A stretch of 64,000 bases of DNA from Sporothrix humicola. Lineage: Eukaryota; Ascomycota; Sordariomycetes; Ophiostomatales; Ophiostomataceae. Location: positions 124,001-188,000 of the forward strand of contig WNYE01000024.1 of the NCBI GenBank assembly GCA_021396245.1, in the 5' to 3' direction. Shown here piece after piece: positions 11,399-22,302 of this stretch. How positions within the stretch are numbered: position 1 is the stretch's first letter; each line of letters opens with the position of its first letter. The position numbers and the translations under genes are program-made. The notes beneath the pieces are model-generated. The model had not been told where the DNA came from and did no database searches. It was given only the letters and a program-made list of their open reading frames with translations.

Positions 11399-13317
11399 CT
11401 AGATTAAAGCAACAACAACAAAACTGGAAATTGTTCTCTCTAAAGTAGTGGAACTTGAGCACTTTGATTCTTTCCTTCGTTTTCTTTTCCATCCGGATCG
11501 TATATCCCTTCTCGCTACATATCTAGACAATGAATAGTAGTGAAGACAGTCTCGTAGTCCACCGACGTGTTGCAGGAAGGGGGGAATGGAATTCCTGCGT
11601 CGAAGAACTGATAGAGGTGGCGACACACTCAAAGTCATCTTCGTCCTTGCAGCCGCTGTCATCTCTTTCACTATCCTCCTGTTGTCCTCCCCGATTTCCT
11701 CCGTATAGTCCTCCCAGTTTTCCTCGCTATCCTCTTCGCTATTCTCCTCGTAGTTCTCCACGTAGTTCTCTTCGTTATTCTCCTCGTTGCTTTCCTCGTC
11801 GTTGTTCTTGTCTTCCTTGTTGTCTTCTTTGCTATCTTCTTTGCTGTCTTCTTTGTTTTTCTCGTTGCTTTTCTCTTGACCGTCCTCCTTGTCTTCCTCC
11901 TTATCGTCGTCGTCCCTGCAATACTCTCCATTTTCCCAGCCCGGCATCATCTTGTCCAAAATGCCGGCAGCATAGTCCACATACCGGTCAGCAATAAGGT
12001 GGGAATGGCAGCCCGCGTCCGTGGACAGCAGGGACTGTACAAAGACCTTCCGTAGATTGTTATATGCCTCCATCATCCAATGCGCCACCTCGGGAGAACC
12101 ATATGTCTGTGCATTGTAACATGCTAAGAGGCACTCATTCAGATAGCTTCTATGACGGGGGCTGTCGCTGTTGAGGTTGGCTTCGGTGTGGGGAAATGCC
12201 TCGTCTTTTTCAAGAGCATCCGCGTGCTCCTGGCCGAGTGGGCCCAGTGCACGGCAGCGCTGGATAATATTTGCGATGGCTTTGATACCCAGCACGCAGA
12301 GATATGTGTGACTTCGCCACCTTTCGTACGCCTTGTTTTTCTTTTCGGTTTCGTCGTTTTCGCAATATTTGTCATTGTCCGCTTTTGCGTCATCTTTATC
12401 ACATTGACTGTGATGTCGTTGCTGATCGCGGGTGATTTCGTCAAGGTTCTTTACGATGTAGTGATAACCCGCGACATCTGTCTCGTAAAAGACGTCGACG
12501 ATAATCTCTGCCGCCTTGCGCTTTTGTGCCAATGACGACGGCGACGGCGACGACGACGACGGGAGCTGCATAATTGTTTTGCCCAGGTACTTGAGCATGT
12601 CGTGGATTTTGGTCAATGTTTGAAGCCTCGCTGCTGAATCGTATCCTTCCTTCTTCATTCGACGGCTCGCTTCGTACATTGTATCGTGAATCGTATCCAT
12701 CACAGCCTCGATCTCGTCTGAGGCCTGGATCATATTGTCGTAATGGTCCATGTTCGATCGTGTGGTCGTGGGGAACTTGGAAGGATCCGGTGCAGATGGC
12801 AGCGATGTTAGGGCCTCATGGTTCGTGTCTTCGGTGGAGGAGATGTTGGCTGGCTTGTTTGTCGGGTCGTCGGTCTGTGTACCAGCCGAGGCGGAGTTGG
12901 CCATAGGGTCACTGTCAACCATCGTGTACTCGGAATCGGATGTGTCGAGCATCGTGGATGGTGNNNNNNNNNNNNNNNNNNNNNNNNNNNNNNNNNNNNN
13001 NNNNNNNNNNNNNNNNNNNNNNNNNNNNNNNNNNNNNNNNNNNNNNNNNNNNNNNNNNNNGTGAGGAAGATGGACGGTGAGGAAGATGGACGGTGAGGAA
13101 GATGGACGGTGAGGAAGATGGACGGTGAGGAAGATGGACGGTGAGGAAGATGGATGGTGAAGAAACAAGGTTATTGTTATTTCTTGCTGGAGGAGGGAGG
13201 ATACAGTGTCTGGTCTGGGAGTTAGTAAGAGTGAGAGTCATAAGAGCCCCCTGTGCTATTGAAACGTGTTCAAATTTCATCACTAACCTGTGTCAGCCAC
13301 GGTAGGTCGCAAGCCAT
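11399..13317 (-). CDS. Acidic repeat protein of unknown function, crosses assembly gap
   Basis: A long minus-strand frame ends with TAG at 11399. An upstream exon fits well: ATG at 13317, exon 13288-13317, then intron 13215-13287 (GTTAGT donor, CTTACTAAC branch, CAG). It is followed by a 16-bp minisatellite whose translation repeats Ser-Pro-Ser-Ile-Phe-Leu-Thr-Val, and by the N gap 12964-13060. Beyond the gap come about 250 residues of ordinary protein (e.g. AHWMMEAYNNLRKVFVQSLL), a Lys/Glu/Asp tract from KEDSKEDSKEDNKEDK into Asn/Glu repeats, and a basic tail. The exon-1 frame and the downstream frame differ across the gap by one base. Since both the N count and the repeat number are uncertain, this is probably an assembly effect. 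No family is recognised. Confidence 0.55.
12964..13060. other. Assembly gap (97 N)
   Basis: Ninety-seven undetermined bases directly beside the 16-bp minisatellite. The gap most likely marks repeat copies that could not be assembled, so its true length and reading-frame effect are unknown. Confidence 0.99.
13061..13156. repeat. 16-bp minisatellite, six copies beside the gap
   Basis: GTGAGGAAGATGGACG is repeated six times nearly perfectly; the last copy ends GATG. Sixteen is not a multiple of three, so successive copies cycle through all frames; three copies (48 bp) encode one 16-residue period. It lies within the 5' coding part of the minus-strand gene. Confidence 0.95.
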
Positions 13318-13919
13318 CGCTTGCGTTCGTTTCTTTAGGTTGTCCAAGTTGCTGATTATTTTTCTTCGTTGTTGTGAAGGGGGATATTTTTGCCACTAAG
13401 CTTGAGCTTTCCGTGGCAGCCGAGCAATGTGTAATTGCCTAATTGGGAAAGTACACCATCCGACCCAACCGCGCAGAAGGAGGACCTCGATCACCAAACA
13501 TCAGCATCGTTCTTTCCGTTTCACTTTCATCGTTCGTTGCTCCTTCCATCTTTTGTGCATCTTTCGGTTACTGCGTAACTAAACAATTCCTACGACGAGA
13601 GGCGCAACCAGACGAACGAAAGTGAAGGTGAAAATGGATTCGAAAAAAGGAGAATAAAACACTGTAGACGAAAAACAGATGAGACAAAGGCACAGAAAAA
13701 AATAAACAGATGAAGTAAAAAACGAAAAGTAAAAAGACATTAGAAAAAAAAAAAAAAAAAAAAAAGCATTCAGTGTACTTTCTTTTTTTTTAAGAAAAAA
13801 TTCAAATTAAATAAGAATGTATTCATCTCTCCTCTTCTCTTCATGTTTATCTAATTCTGGGTCTGATATCTATTCCTTCATCTGTGCTCAATATGTATGT
13901 ATATGCTAAACAGTGCCCC
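13318..13919. other. Intergenic with poly(A) tract
   Basis: AT-rich spacer between the acidic-repeat gene and the 3' end of the acyl-CoA synthetase gene. It contains an A22 run at 13744-13765 and no open frame with gene character. Confidence 0.7.
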
Positions 13920-15965
13920 TTACAGCCTGGCCTTCCCGCTATGCAGGCTCTCCCAGTCATTCCGTGTAAAAGGAACGTATGTAGAGCCCTTGCCGTGGCC
14001 ATCGATCCACATGATCACATCGCCGACGGCCACCTTGTCGGGGTCGACGCCCTCGTTCTTGAGCGGCACCTTGTTCTGTTTGTTGTTGTGTGTAGCCGAG
14101 GCTTCCTGGACGTGGCGGACAAAGACGGGGACGGCGTACTTGGGGAGGTGTTTGCGGGCGTGTCTAAGGAGGAGCAAGTTAGCATTGAACGTAAAATTGG
14201 AGGTAAACATGGTAAGGCGGTGCGGACTCACGCTAGGAACAGTTGGTGGTCAAAGTCGGCGCGCTGGGCTGGGTCGAGGTGGAGGGCGACAGCACCGGCT
14301 TTGCCGTCGTGACCGGGCAGGCCGACGCCGTAGACATTGGCCTCGAGCACGCCCGGGTACTTGCCGAGGACCTCGCTGACTTCGGTCGTCGACACATTCT
14401 CGCCCTTCCACCGGAACGTGTCGCCCAGCCGGTCCATAAAGTACCAGCGGCCGTCGTTGTCGCGCCGCAGGGCATCGCCCGTCCGGTAGAAGCAGTCGCC
14501 CTTGCGGAACACGTTGCGCTCCATCTTCTTTTCGGTGGCGGCCTCGTTGCCGACGTACCCGCCAAAGACGCGCTCGCCGGGGATACGCACGAGCACCTCG
14601 CCGCCGTCGGCATAGGGCACGCGATAGGCAAAGCCGGTGTCCGGGTCGCGGGCAATGTCACCCGTTTCGGCGTCAATGGCAACCGGGATATACTCATCGC
14701 TGTAGCGCCAGCGCAGCAGGGCTCCATGGTGGCCCACCGAATGCTTCAGGAATTCGCCGCGACAGGGGTTCTCGAGCGGGAAGACGCCCTCGGTGCTGTT
14801 GAAGAATTCGTAGATGCGCTCGATGCCGAACCGGTCGCGGAACTTGTCCCAGACGTCGGGCCGCAGGCCATTGCCGAAAATGGTGTGCACGTTGTGGTTC
14901 TTGTCGTCGGGCGAAGGGGGTGCAGCAAGCAAGTATCGCAGAGTCTCGCCAACATAAACGAACCAAGTGGCGCGGGAGTCGCGAATATCCCGCCAGAAGC
15001 CCGAGGCACTAAACTTGGGGGCGATGCATAGAGTCGTGCCGCACAAGACCTGTGCCATGGCGTTGATGCCGCCCGTGCCGTGGTAGTATGGCATGCAGAC
15101 GTAGTATCGCTCGTTGGGGCGGTCGACTGGGTTGAGGCCCGTTGCGTTGCCGGCGCCGTGACCGAAGGCTGCTGCAATTGGCAAGTGGCACGCCTTGGGC
15201 ATGCCCGTTGTGCCGCTCGTGTAGAACATGGCCGAGGGCCAGTTTGCCTTGACGCCAGCTCGCAGCTCGTCGCCTGGTCTGCGTGCATCCGTGGCATACA
15301 CTTCTGGGCGCGCTGCTGCCAGGTCGACCACTTTGTATCCTTGGGCGTCGAGGTCGGTCTGGACGGCCGCAATCCGGGCGTGGGCATCGGCGTTGCCGTC
15401 GACAATAATCAGGTTGGCCTTGCTGATCCCCAGACAGTGCAGCAGCGCCTGGCTTGTGAGATTAAAGTTGATCATGGCGGGCGCCGCACCGACGGCTAGC
15501 AGGCCAAGCCATGCCGTGATGAAGTCGGGCGAGTTGATCATAAAGAACGCCACGAGGTCACCAGGCTGCACGCCCTGCTTCAAGAACCACTGGGCGTACT
15601 GGTTGGCGCGGTCGTACATTTCCTTGCGCGTGTAGCAGCCGGCGCGCGACCAAATGGCCTCGCGGTTGGGATCCTGGCGGGTGTTTTCTTCGACAAAGTA
15701 GTAGGGCGACAGGCGCTTTTCTTGCGTGGCGCGGGCCATCATCTTGCGTAGCGTGCGGCGGCCGCGGAGGTACTGGATGTCTTTGCGGATGTGGAAGCGG
15801 GCCTCGAGGTAGGCGAGGCCAGCGGTTGTGGCCGCAGCCGTGGCGGCAGCTGCTGTTACTGCAGCATTAAAGAGTGTCAGTAGGGAGAGGGAGGCCGAGG
15901 AGATGTCGAGAATGGACAAAGAGGAGGCTAAAGTTGGGTGAGATTGAAAACGTACCGAGTTCCAT
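13920..15965 (-). CDS. FAT1: Very-long-chain fatty acid transporter / acyl-CoA synthetase
   Basis: Exons 15956-15965, 14232-15858 and 13920-14163 give 626 residues. The long frame alone would start at TTG (15919), so I placed the start at the ATG at 15965. A 10-base exon is joined across intron 15859-15955 (GTACGT, TACTGAC branch, GCAG), giving MELVTAAAATAAATT and keeping the frame. The second intron is 14164-14231 (GTGAGT, GCTAAC, TTAG). The ATP/AMP P-loop reads FYTSGTTGMPKACHLPIA near residue 214. The signature YRTGDALRRDNDGRWYFMDR and GDTFRWKGENVSTTEV follows, and the family C-terminus HARKHLPKYAVPVFV and NKVPLKNEGVDPDKV closes it. Fat1/FATP proteins activate very-long-chain fatty acids with CoA and help import them, at ER, lipid-body, peroxisomal or plasma membranes. 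The Ala-rich N-terminus could be a membrane segment. Confidence 0.9.
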
Positions 15966-17531
15966 ATTTGCTGACCCGTGAACAGATTGGCGGGACGTTG
16001 TCAGAAGTTACCTGTTGACTGGTAATGTAGGGCTGGGAGGTGGTCGTGAGACAAGTACTCAAAGGACGACTCTAAATCCGTTGGTGTCGCTCGATGTTGG
16101 CGATGTTTAAACTGCGGTGTAACAAGCGAACAAAAAAGACAAAAGGGACAAGAAATCAAAATGAATGCAGTCGACAAACTCAAATCCTTTCGTAAAATCC
16201 TCCAAATATTACTCTGCCACCCAAACGCGGCAGAGACAAAAGGGCCGTGTATCGGGGGGCAGGCGGCTGTATTAAAACAAAAGAAGAGACGAGGCACCCA
16301 AAGCGACATGGAGCTTCCCCTCACTGGAACGGCACTCTGTCGCTCTCGCTTTGACGAAGCCAAGACCAGCTTCTTTGCATTTGTGGTAACGTTTGTTCCT
16401 TCTCTGCCCGCCAACCAAAGTGCCGAAAACCGACGTCGCAGCTCCTTTTGCTTCCTCTTGTTTTCCCCGTGTTGTTCACAAGAACCCTGTCTCTTCCTGT
16501 CACTTCTCCTCTCTGCCTCCTCTTTTGGCCTGCCCCTGTCGGTGGCTGTCAAGCTGCGAAGCTCCGAGACAAGCCATTGGCGGCTGCATTGGGCGAATGC
16601 TTCCAGGGATGTCCGACTTACAGAAATGGAGTCGTCGACTGCAGACGGAAACTAACACATTTCCCCAGACCCTCTTCACACACAGCGTCTCCGCATTGGA
16701 AAAGCACCTCTCTCGGCAAGAGGGGGCGAGTCCACCTAGCGAGGGACGGGCCAGAATGGATGCAGGCTTGGAAGGACAGTGGGAACTATTGGAACGTGGA
16801 ATTGTGCGGATAACGGCCATTGTCCACTGCAGTTCCTCTTTTGGCTGGTCGGCAATTGGCAACCGCCCTTTCGGCAAATGGGTGGGCGGTCAAATGTGGC
16901 TGCAGGAAGGTCAAAGTTGGGTGAACTTGTGGATGGAGATGACAAAAAGTGATGGCATATCCAAATTTGAGTTCTACGAGAATATTGACCGAGATGTCTT
17001 GTCTTCTTGCCAAAACAGAGGTGTTGCTCGATCGCTCCTTCCCTCAATGATCTGTTCTTCAACAGCCAGCATTCTGTGAGTCCACAGTCACTTTTGTATT
17101 AGACGAGTACTGGCCAATGAGGGGCGTCGGCTTGTTCAATCCGATGGCCCACTCTGGCCAGTAGGCACTAGCCACACTAGCACGGCCACAGAGCTGGGAA
17201 AGGATTAGGTCAGCAGGATGACATAAGACTGTGGCTAGCGTGATCATTTGGGTGAAGGGCTGGCAAACCCTAGCTTTTTCCAGAGTGGGTCTTCAACTTT
17301 TTTGACCAAAATTTCTCAATTTCTCTAGTTTTTCCGTAGTGTGCAGGCCCCTCCTTTCCCAATAGGCGCAGCGCAAAATTTCCAGACCCCAGGAAAGTTT
17401 TCACCTCTCCCTCACGATCTCGACTTCTCGACTTTTCCCTCTCTCTCGACAACCATCTCGCCCAACAATCTCGACGACAACGTCCAACTACCCTCTTTTT
17501 TCAAAACCCAAAACCAAAAACCTCTTTCAAG
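15966..17531. other. Intergenic between FAT1 and eS19, no gene seen
   Basis: Divergent promoter region of about 1.57 kb. Overlapping open frames exist on both strands, but none has domain character or intron structure. The last 130 bases before the eS19 ATG are rich in C and T, as in many fungal ribosomal-protein leaders. Confidence 0.65.
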
Positions 17532-18651
17532 ATGGGTGGTGTTTCCGTTCGGGATGTCGATGTAGGTGTTTTCCCTGGATGAAATTGATCTCAACAAACA
17601 GGAAAGAAGTCTTTCGACCCTCACGCTCTCGCGACAATATTTTCGAAACGTTGCGCAGAAACCCAAAGCCCAATACAACGAACACGATATGGATCGGGCC
17701 GCGCTGTCTGTCGGCTCGGCGTCGAGTCGGAGTCGCATCAATTTCTGGAAGACGAGAGTGATGGATTGATGACCATCGCTTGACGATGGGGATAGAGAAC
17801 GTCTTGTCCTGAAAAGGATGATGCTCTCTGTCTCTCTTCTCTCAGACAGACCTGACCGACACGAGCTCGACGACATCACAGCCCCGATGCCATATGCAAG
17901 AGGCGGACTACAATACACTTGACACACAGAAACAAGGAGGTGCTGGGTGACGTGGAGAGCCTTGGAAACTCGGCTTGGCCATGCGGCAGTGTCTTCCGTT
18001 GGTGTTCTTGTCTTTTGGAACACAACACTCGTAATTTGGAGCAGGCGTGAGGGAGTCGAAAGACTTCCTATGACGGAATATTTGCTAATGGGGTTTTCTT
18101 TTTTCTTTGGCTATAGGCCCAGAAGTTCATCGTCGCCTACGCTGCTTTCCTGAAGCGCCAGGGCAAGCTCCCCATTCCCGGTAAGTTTACAGTCCTCGCT
18201 TTTTTTGTCCTCGCTTCGCTCGCATCTCTCTGAGATTGCTTTCCTCGCTCGCTCGAATAAACAACAGTCGCTAACATTCGTCTCAGGCTGGGTCGACACC
18301 GTCAAGACCGGCCACGCCAAGGAGCTCCCTCCCCAGGACATTGACTGGTTCTACGTCCGCGCCGCCTCGGTCGCCCGCCACGTCTACCTCCGCAAGACCG
18401 TCGGCGTCGGCCGTCTCCGCAAGGTCCACGGCACCGCCAAGAACCGCGGCTGCCGCCCCGGCAAGCACGTCAACGCCTCGGGCTCGGTCGACCGCAAGGT
18501 CCTGCAGTCGCTGGCTGCCATTGGCATCGTCGAGGTCGACGAGGAGAAGGGCGGCCGCCGCATCACCCAGGCCGGCCAGCGTGATTTGGACCGTATTGCC
18601 CAGACCACCGCCGAGGAGGAGGAGGAGGATGAGGATGAGGATGACGAGTAA
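17532..18651 (+). CDS. RPS19: 40S ribosomal protein eS19
   Basis: Three exons: 17532-17561, 18117-18180 and 18287-18651, with introns 17562-18116 and 18181-18286. The 152-residue product begins MGGVSVRDVDAQKFIVAYAA and continues with FLKRQGKLPIPGWVDTVKTG, DWFYVRAASVARHVYLRK and GCRPGKHVNASGSVDRKVLQ. It ends with an unusually long Glu/Asp run (about 13 acidic residues). eS19 is a small-subunit head protein needed for 18S rRNA maturation. The first intron, after ten codons, is 555 bases, far longer than other introns in the window; long 5' introns are common in ribosomal protein genes and may hold regulatory or small-RNA sequence. Confidence 0.97.
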
Positions 18652-19660
18652 GCGGTACGCTCTCGAGTCAATCTGAATCTAAATCTCTCTCAAAATGTAA
18701 TGACAAAAAGGGGTTAGCGTTTATGTCTCCGTCAAAGACGGTCGGCGCATGGGTCTATTTTTGCTTGTTCTTTTCCAGTTGCTGAACGTTTCCTATATAC
18801 CACAAAAGAAGGAAAAAATTCAAAAAGGAAAAAAAAAGAACAGGTCCCTTTACTTTTTCACTTTCACATAATGTTCACGTGCTGATTTATATGCGGTGGT
18901 CTAATGCTGTTGTAGTGATAATGCGGTGTGAATTGCTGACATCGTGAACTGTTGCCTATTGTGAGTTGTCATGATAGTCTGTCATGACAGTTGTGATGTC
19001 TACACCGACAGTCTACAATTTACAGAGACTATATAGTGACTGTTGTATACTGTGCTCCTTCCTCTTTTGTTATAATCTGCTCGCCTTTTAGAACTCACCC
19101 AGCCGTTCACACAAGATCGGACGAGACCTCATTCACTCATAGTGTTTAGCTGTGTTGCCTAGGTATCTCGTTGACAAGCCGTGAATCCGGCGGTTTTGTT
19201 TATTTTGTGCCTGCCAACTCCGGACTGCAGACTGCAGACTTACACAGCCAACGCGCGTGAATGGTGCCGTCATTTTGTTTTGGACCTTGTCACCCGCCTT
19301 TTCCCTCTTTCTTCTGGGTTGCTAACTCTCTGTCTCGCCAAATCCCCCCCAAATTTAGCTTCCTCCCCTTCTCTCTCTTCTTCACCACATCGCATCGCCA
19401 CTTTTGTTCGTGTGTGTTTGCCAGCATTTTACCTTCACTCTTGCTAGCAAGTCTCTGCAACAGTCAAGCCAGTAAGTTGTCCTATATTCTATTTGTTTCT
19501 ATTGTCTTTATAGTCTTTTATTGTCGTTGCTAATTATTTTCGAACATTGCCAGTCTGAGACAGTGCCACGACTTCACTCGCCCCTCACTTTTCACACTCT
19601 CTTCACCTTTTTTTACCTTCGTTTTTTCTACCCTCTTTTATTTTCTGCTACCAGCCCACG
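18652..19660. other. Intergenic with a likely 5' UTR intron
   Basis: Holds the eS19 3' UTR and the promoter and leader of the deaminase-like gene. A well-formed intron lies in that leader: 19472-19553, with GTAAGT donor, TTGCTAAT branch and CCAG acceptor. Bases 19280-19440 are CT-rich. Confidence 0.6.
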
Positions 19661-21209
19661 ATGTCTTCGGCCAATGAGGTCGTCATGGCCGACCCTGCTG
19701 AAGCCAGCAAGGCCCCAAGTGTTGCCAAAGTCGGCCGTCGTGTTCACCGGCGTCACCAATCTCCCGAACACAAGATTGCGTTTGCCTGGCGTGACCGTGG
19801 CCGCAGCATCGCAGTCATGAACCAGCTTACGACTGTCCGCACTGGTCTGCCGGGAACATCCAAGATCAATGCCACTCCGGCCTGCCTCATGGCGGCGGGA
19901 AGTTTCAAACCGCTCAAGGTCTGCACGAGTGGCTGGAGTAAGGCAGAGGTCCCTTCTGACAGCAACAACGCCGACGCTGGCCAAGACAACAACCTCCTCC
20001 TCGACGGCGAGGAGTGGACGCAGCTCGTCCGCGATTTTTCTGCTGCTGTTGGCTTCCCGCTCAAGGTCGGTATTCGTGACACGCCCACGTCGTCTGTCCG
20101 CGTGCGTGAGAACGATGGCCGCTTCGACGCCTGCCACGCTGAGAAGAAGGTAAGCCATCTCGCAATTATAAACATAACTATCGTGAGTTTTTATAATTAT
20201 AACCGCTAACATAACAACTTAGCTCTCCCTCTTTTTCCTAGCTCACCAGCTCAAGCATGCCAATGTTAAGCTCGCCGACGCCCTCAAGGGCAAGCTGCAC
20301 AAAGTCAAGCTGCCGCGCCACCGCCGCAAGGCCGTCATCTACCTGGGCCACAAGCCGTGCAAGAGCTGCCAGCGGTTTATGCAGTGCATCAAGCGTCTCA
20401 CGGGCATTAGTGTTCGTGCTAAGCAGTGCTCCGTGCTGGTCGACCACGTCCGCACCCGCACCTTTTACAAGGGCGACGTTGTCAACACAGGCACTTTTGG
20501 CGGACAGCAGGCTGGCCCTGCCCAAGACTTTGGCGACGGAACGACCGACAGCGAGGACGAAGACGAGAGTGAGGCCGGCGTGAGTGGCGAGAAGAACAAG
20601 GCTGCTCCGATCGGAGATGAGGGTGACGATAATGGCGAGGACGACGAAGACATTCAAATGTCTGATGGCGTCGACGATCTTGACCGCGTCGAAGACATTC
20701 TGGCGACCTTCCCCATTGGCAACGTCGCCCGTCCTCGCTACATTGAGCAGCTCAGCAAGGGCAAAGAGGTCGCTGGCAAGGACGCTGACGAGGGCAATGA
20801 CGTGGACGTCGAGGCGGACCTTCCCATTCCGGCCAGCCCCCTTCGGCAGGCCGCTCCTTCCCAGGTTTCCGTCCGCAGCTCGCCTTCCCCGTCGGTCAGC
20901 CTGGCTTCGGTGCTTGACTCTTCTGTGGCTGCTCGTCAGGAGCGTTATACAACCTACATGTCTCCTTCGCGTTATGGCGAGAGTGTTGCTCCCCCTTCGG
21001 TCTGGGGCGCCCGCCACAAGCCACCCATCACGCCGTGCCTCGAAGCTCCTGACTTTGGCGCCAGTGCTGGTGCTGCTGCAGGTCCTGGCCAGCGTCAGGC
21101 CTACGGCGGCGTCTCCTCTGCTTGGCAACAGTTTAACGAGCAGAGCTACTTTTTTGGGACTCCCAGCGTCCCCAGTGTCGTCAGCGAGGCTGCTGCGGCG
21201 GCTGCCTAG
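19661..21209 (+). CDS. Zinc deaminase-like protein ending at an in-frame TAG
   Basis: Exons 19661-20149 and 20223-21209, with intron 20150-20222 (GTAAGC, CGCTAAC, TTAG), encode 491 residues. The acceptor at 20222 was chosen because it alone joins the two coding frames. The deaminase signature is complete: DACHAEKKLSLFF with His159-Ala-Glu161, then YLGHKPCKSCQRF with Pro208-Cys-Lys-Ser-Cys212. This is the H[AV]E...PCxxC zinc site of the cytidine/nucleic-acid deaminase fold. The flanking context (HAEKKL before, a basic KVKLPRHRRKAV strand) suits a fungal nucleic-acid deaminase-like family, but the substrate is unknown. An acidic, disordered stretch follows (TTDSEDEDESEAG, GDDNGEDDEDIQM). The TAG at 21207-21209 is not a natural end: the same frame stays open and coding-like to 22289. 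Confidence 0.75.
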
Positions 21210-22289
21210 GGTGCAGCTGCTGGAGCTACAGCTACAGCTACAGCGGGCCAAGCTGGCCAGGTTGCTGGGGCTGACGAGACCGACGATGTTGTCATAGTTG
21301 ATAACGTCGGCCTCGACAATAGCAACGACGCCAACGTTAGCAACGGTGGCAGCTATAGCAATGTTAGCAACCATAGCAACGCTAACGCTGGCCAGGCCAA
21401 CTTTGAGGCCTTTGAGGGAAGCCCGGCCCAGCCCATCTGGATCGGCGAAGAAGGCGTGTCCCGGCCGCAGGCCGACCCTACTCCCTCAGATTTCTCTCAC
21501 TTTCCGCTCACCCTGACGCACCACCTGCCCATCCCTGTGTTTACGGGCGACCGTGACCAGTCGACCGTCTCGCCAAGCGTCCGGGCCGACCAGAGACGCC
21601 GCGGCCGCCTGCACAGCCAGAACCAGGTGCGCCAACTGTGGGACCTGGAGGAGCAGACGGGCCGTTCGGCCCTTGAGATTTTGAGCGACGCGGCTGCTGC
21701 CGCCCAGAACGTGGCCCAGTTTCAGGCGCAGGGCTTCGCCCAGCAGGCTCAGCAGCCCCAGCAACCCCAGTTCGCCCGCCTCTTCCGCGACACGGGCAGC
21801 CAGGCCCCCGGCGGCGGGCCGTTCGTCCCGTCGCACTTTTCCATCATCGACGCCCGGGAGGCGGAGGTGCCCGTCGCCACGGCGACTGCCCCCGACAACA
21901 TCCCCGTCGTCGACTTGACCGACGAGCTGCAGCCCCGCCCGCCAACGCGCCGCCAGATCCGCCCCCAGGCCCACTATCGGGTCGAGCAGCTGCAGCAGGA
22001 GGACGACGTCGTCGTCGTGGCGACGCGGGCGGCGGCTCCCGGCCCTCGCCAGGCCGTCACCCCGGGCAACCACGGCCGCCTCCATCGCCCTCGTAGCCGG
22101 AACGACAATGACGACGACGACGTCGTGCAAACGGGCTCCCGGCCTCACCAGCGCCGTCGCCTTGGCGATACCCGTCGCCGTGGCGGCCGTGGCGGCCGTA
22201 GCAACACTGCCGGCAACAACAACAGCAGCAGCAGGCCCTTCCCGGATCTGACGCAGTTCACGTTCAACGGCGGCCCCGGCTGGGTTTAG
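21210..22289 (+). CDS. In-frame continuation beyond the TAG of the deaminase-like gene
   Basis: Directly after the TAG the same frame stays open for 359 codons to the stop at 22289. Composition carries straight on: Ala/Thr repeats, acidic TDDVVIVDNV, Asn/Ser repeats, then RADQRRRGRLHSQNQVRQLW, Gln-rich runs, IPVVDLTDELQPRPPTRR and a Gly-Arg tail RRRGGRGGRS. VVIVD and IPVVDLTDE resemble SUMO-interacting motifs. An ATG at 21456 could start a separate 277-residue protein. More likely this is the C-terminal half of one 851-codon gene interrupted by a point mutation, a sequencing error or readthrough. I see no canonical donor (GTANGT) nearby that would splice out the TAG. Confidence 0.6.
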   Translation, partial: GAAAGATATATAGQAGQVAGADETDDVVIVDNVGLDNSNDANVSNGGSYSNVSNHSNANAGQANFEAFEGSPAQPIWIGEEGVSRPQADPTPSDFSHFPLTLTHHLPIPVFTGDRDQSTVSPSVRADQRRRGRLHSQNQVRQLWDLEEQTGRSALEILSDAAAAAQNVAQFQAQGFAQQAQQPQQPQFARLFRDTGSQAPGGGPFVPSHFSIIDAREAEVPVATATAPDNIPVVDLTDELQPRPPTRRQIRPQAHYRVEQLQQEDDVVVVATRAAAPGPRQAVTPGNHGRLHRPRSRNDNDDDDVVQTGSRPHQRRRLGDTRRRGGRGGRSNTAGNNNSSSRPFPDLTQFTFNGGPGWV

Positions 22290-22302
22290 GCCGTTAGATT
22301 GA

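Noticed and set aside
12915..13283. Separate 122-residue protein overlapping the minisatellite
   Set aside because: Its upstream part is intron sequence (13215-13287) and its downstream part crosses the N gap.
14243..15031. 262-codon plus-strand ORF opposite FAT1
   Set aside because: Antisense shadow of the GC-rich synthetase exon.
15920..15965. Start of the FAT1 gene at 15919
   Set aside because: The codon at 15919 is TTG. A 28-base intron to a nearby acceptor also seemed possible but is too short; the acceptor at 15859 gives a normal 97-base intron, keeps the frame and uses a true ATG.
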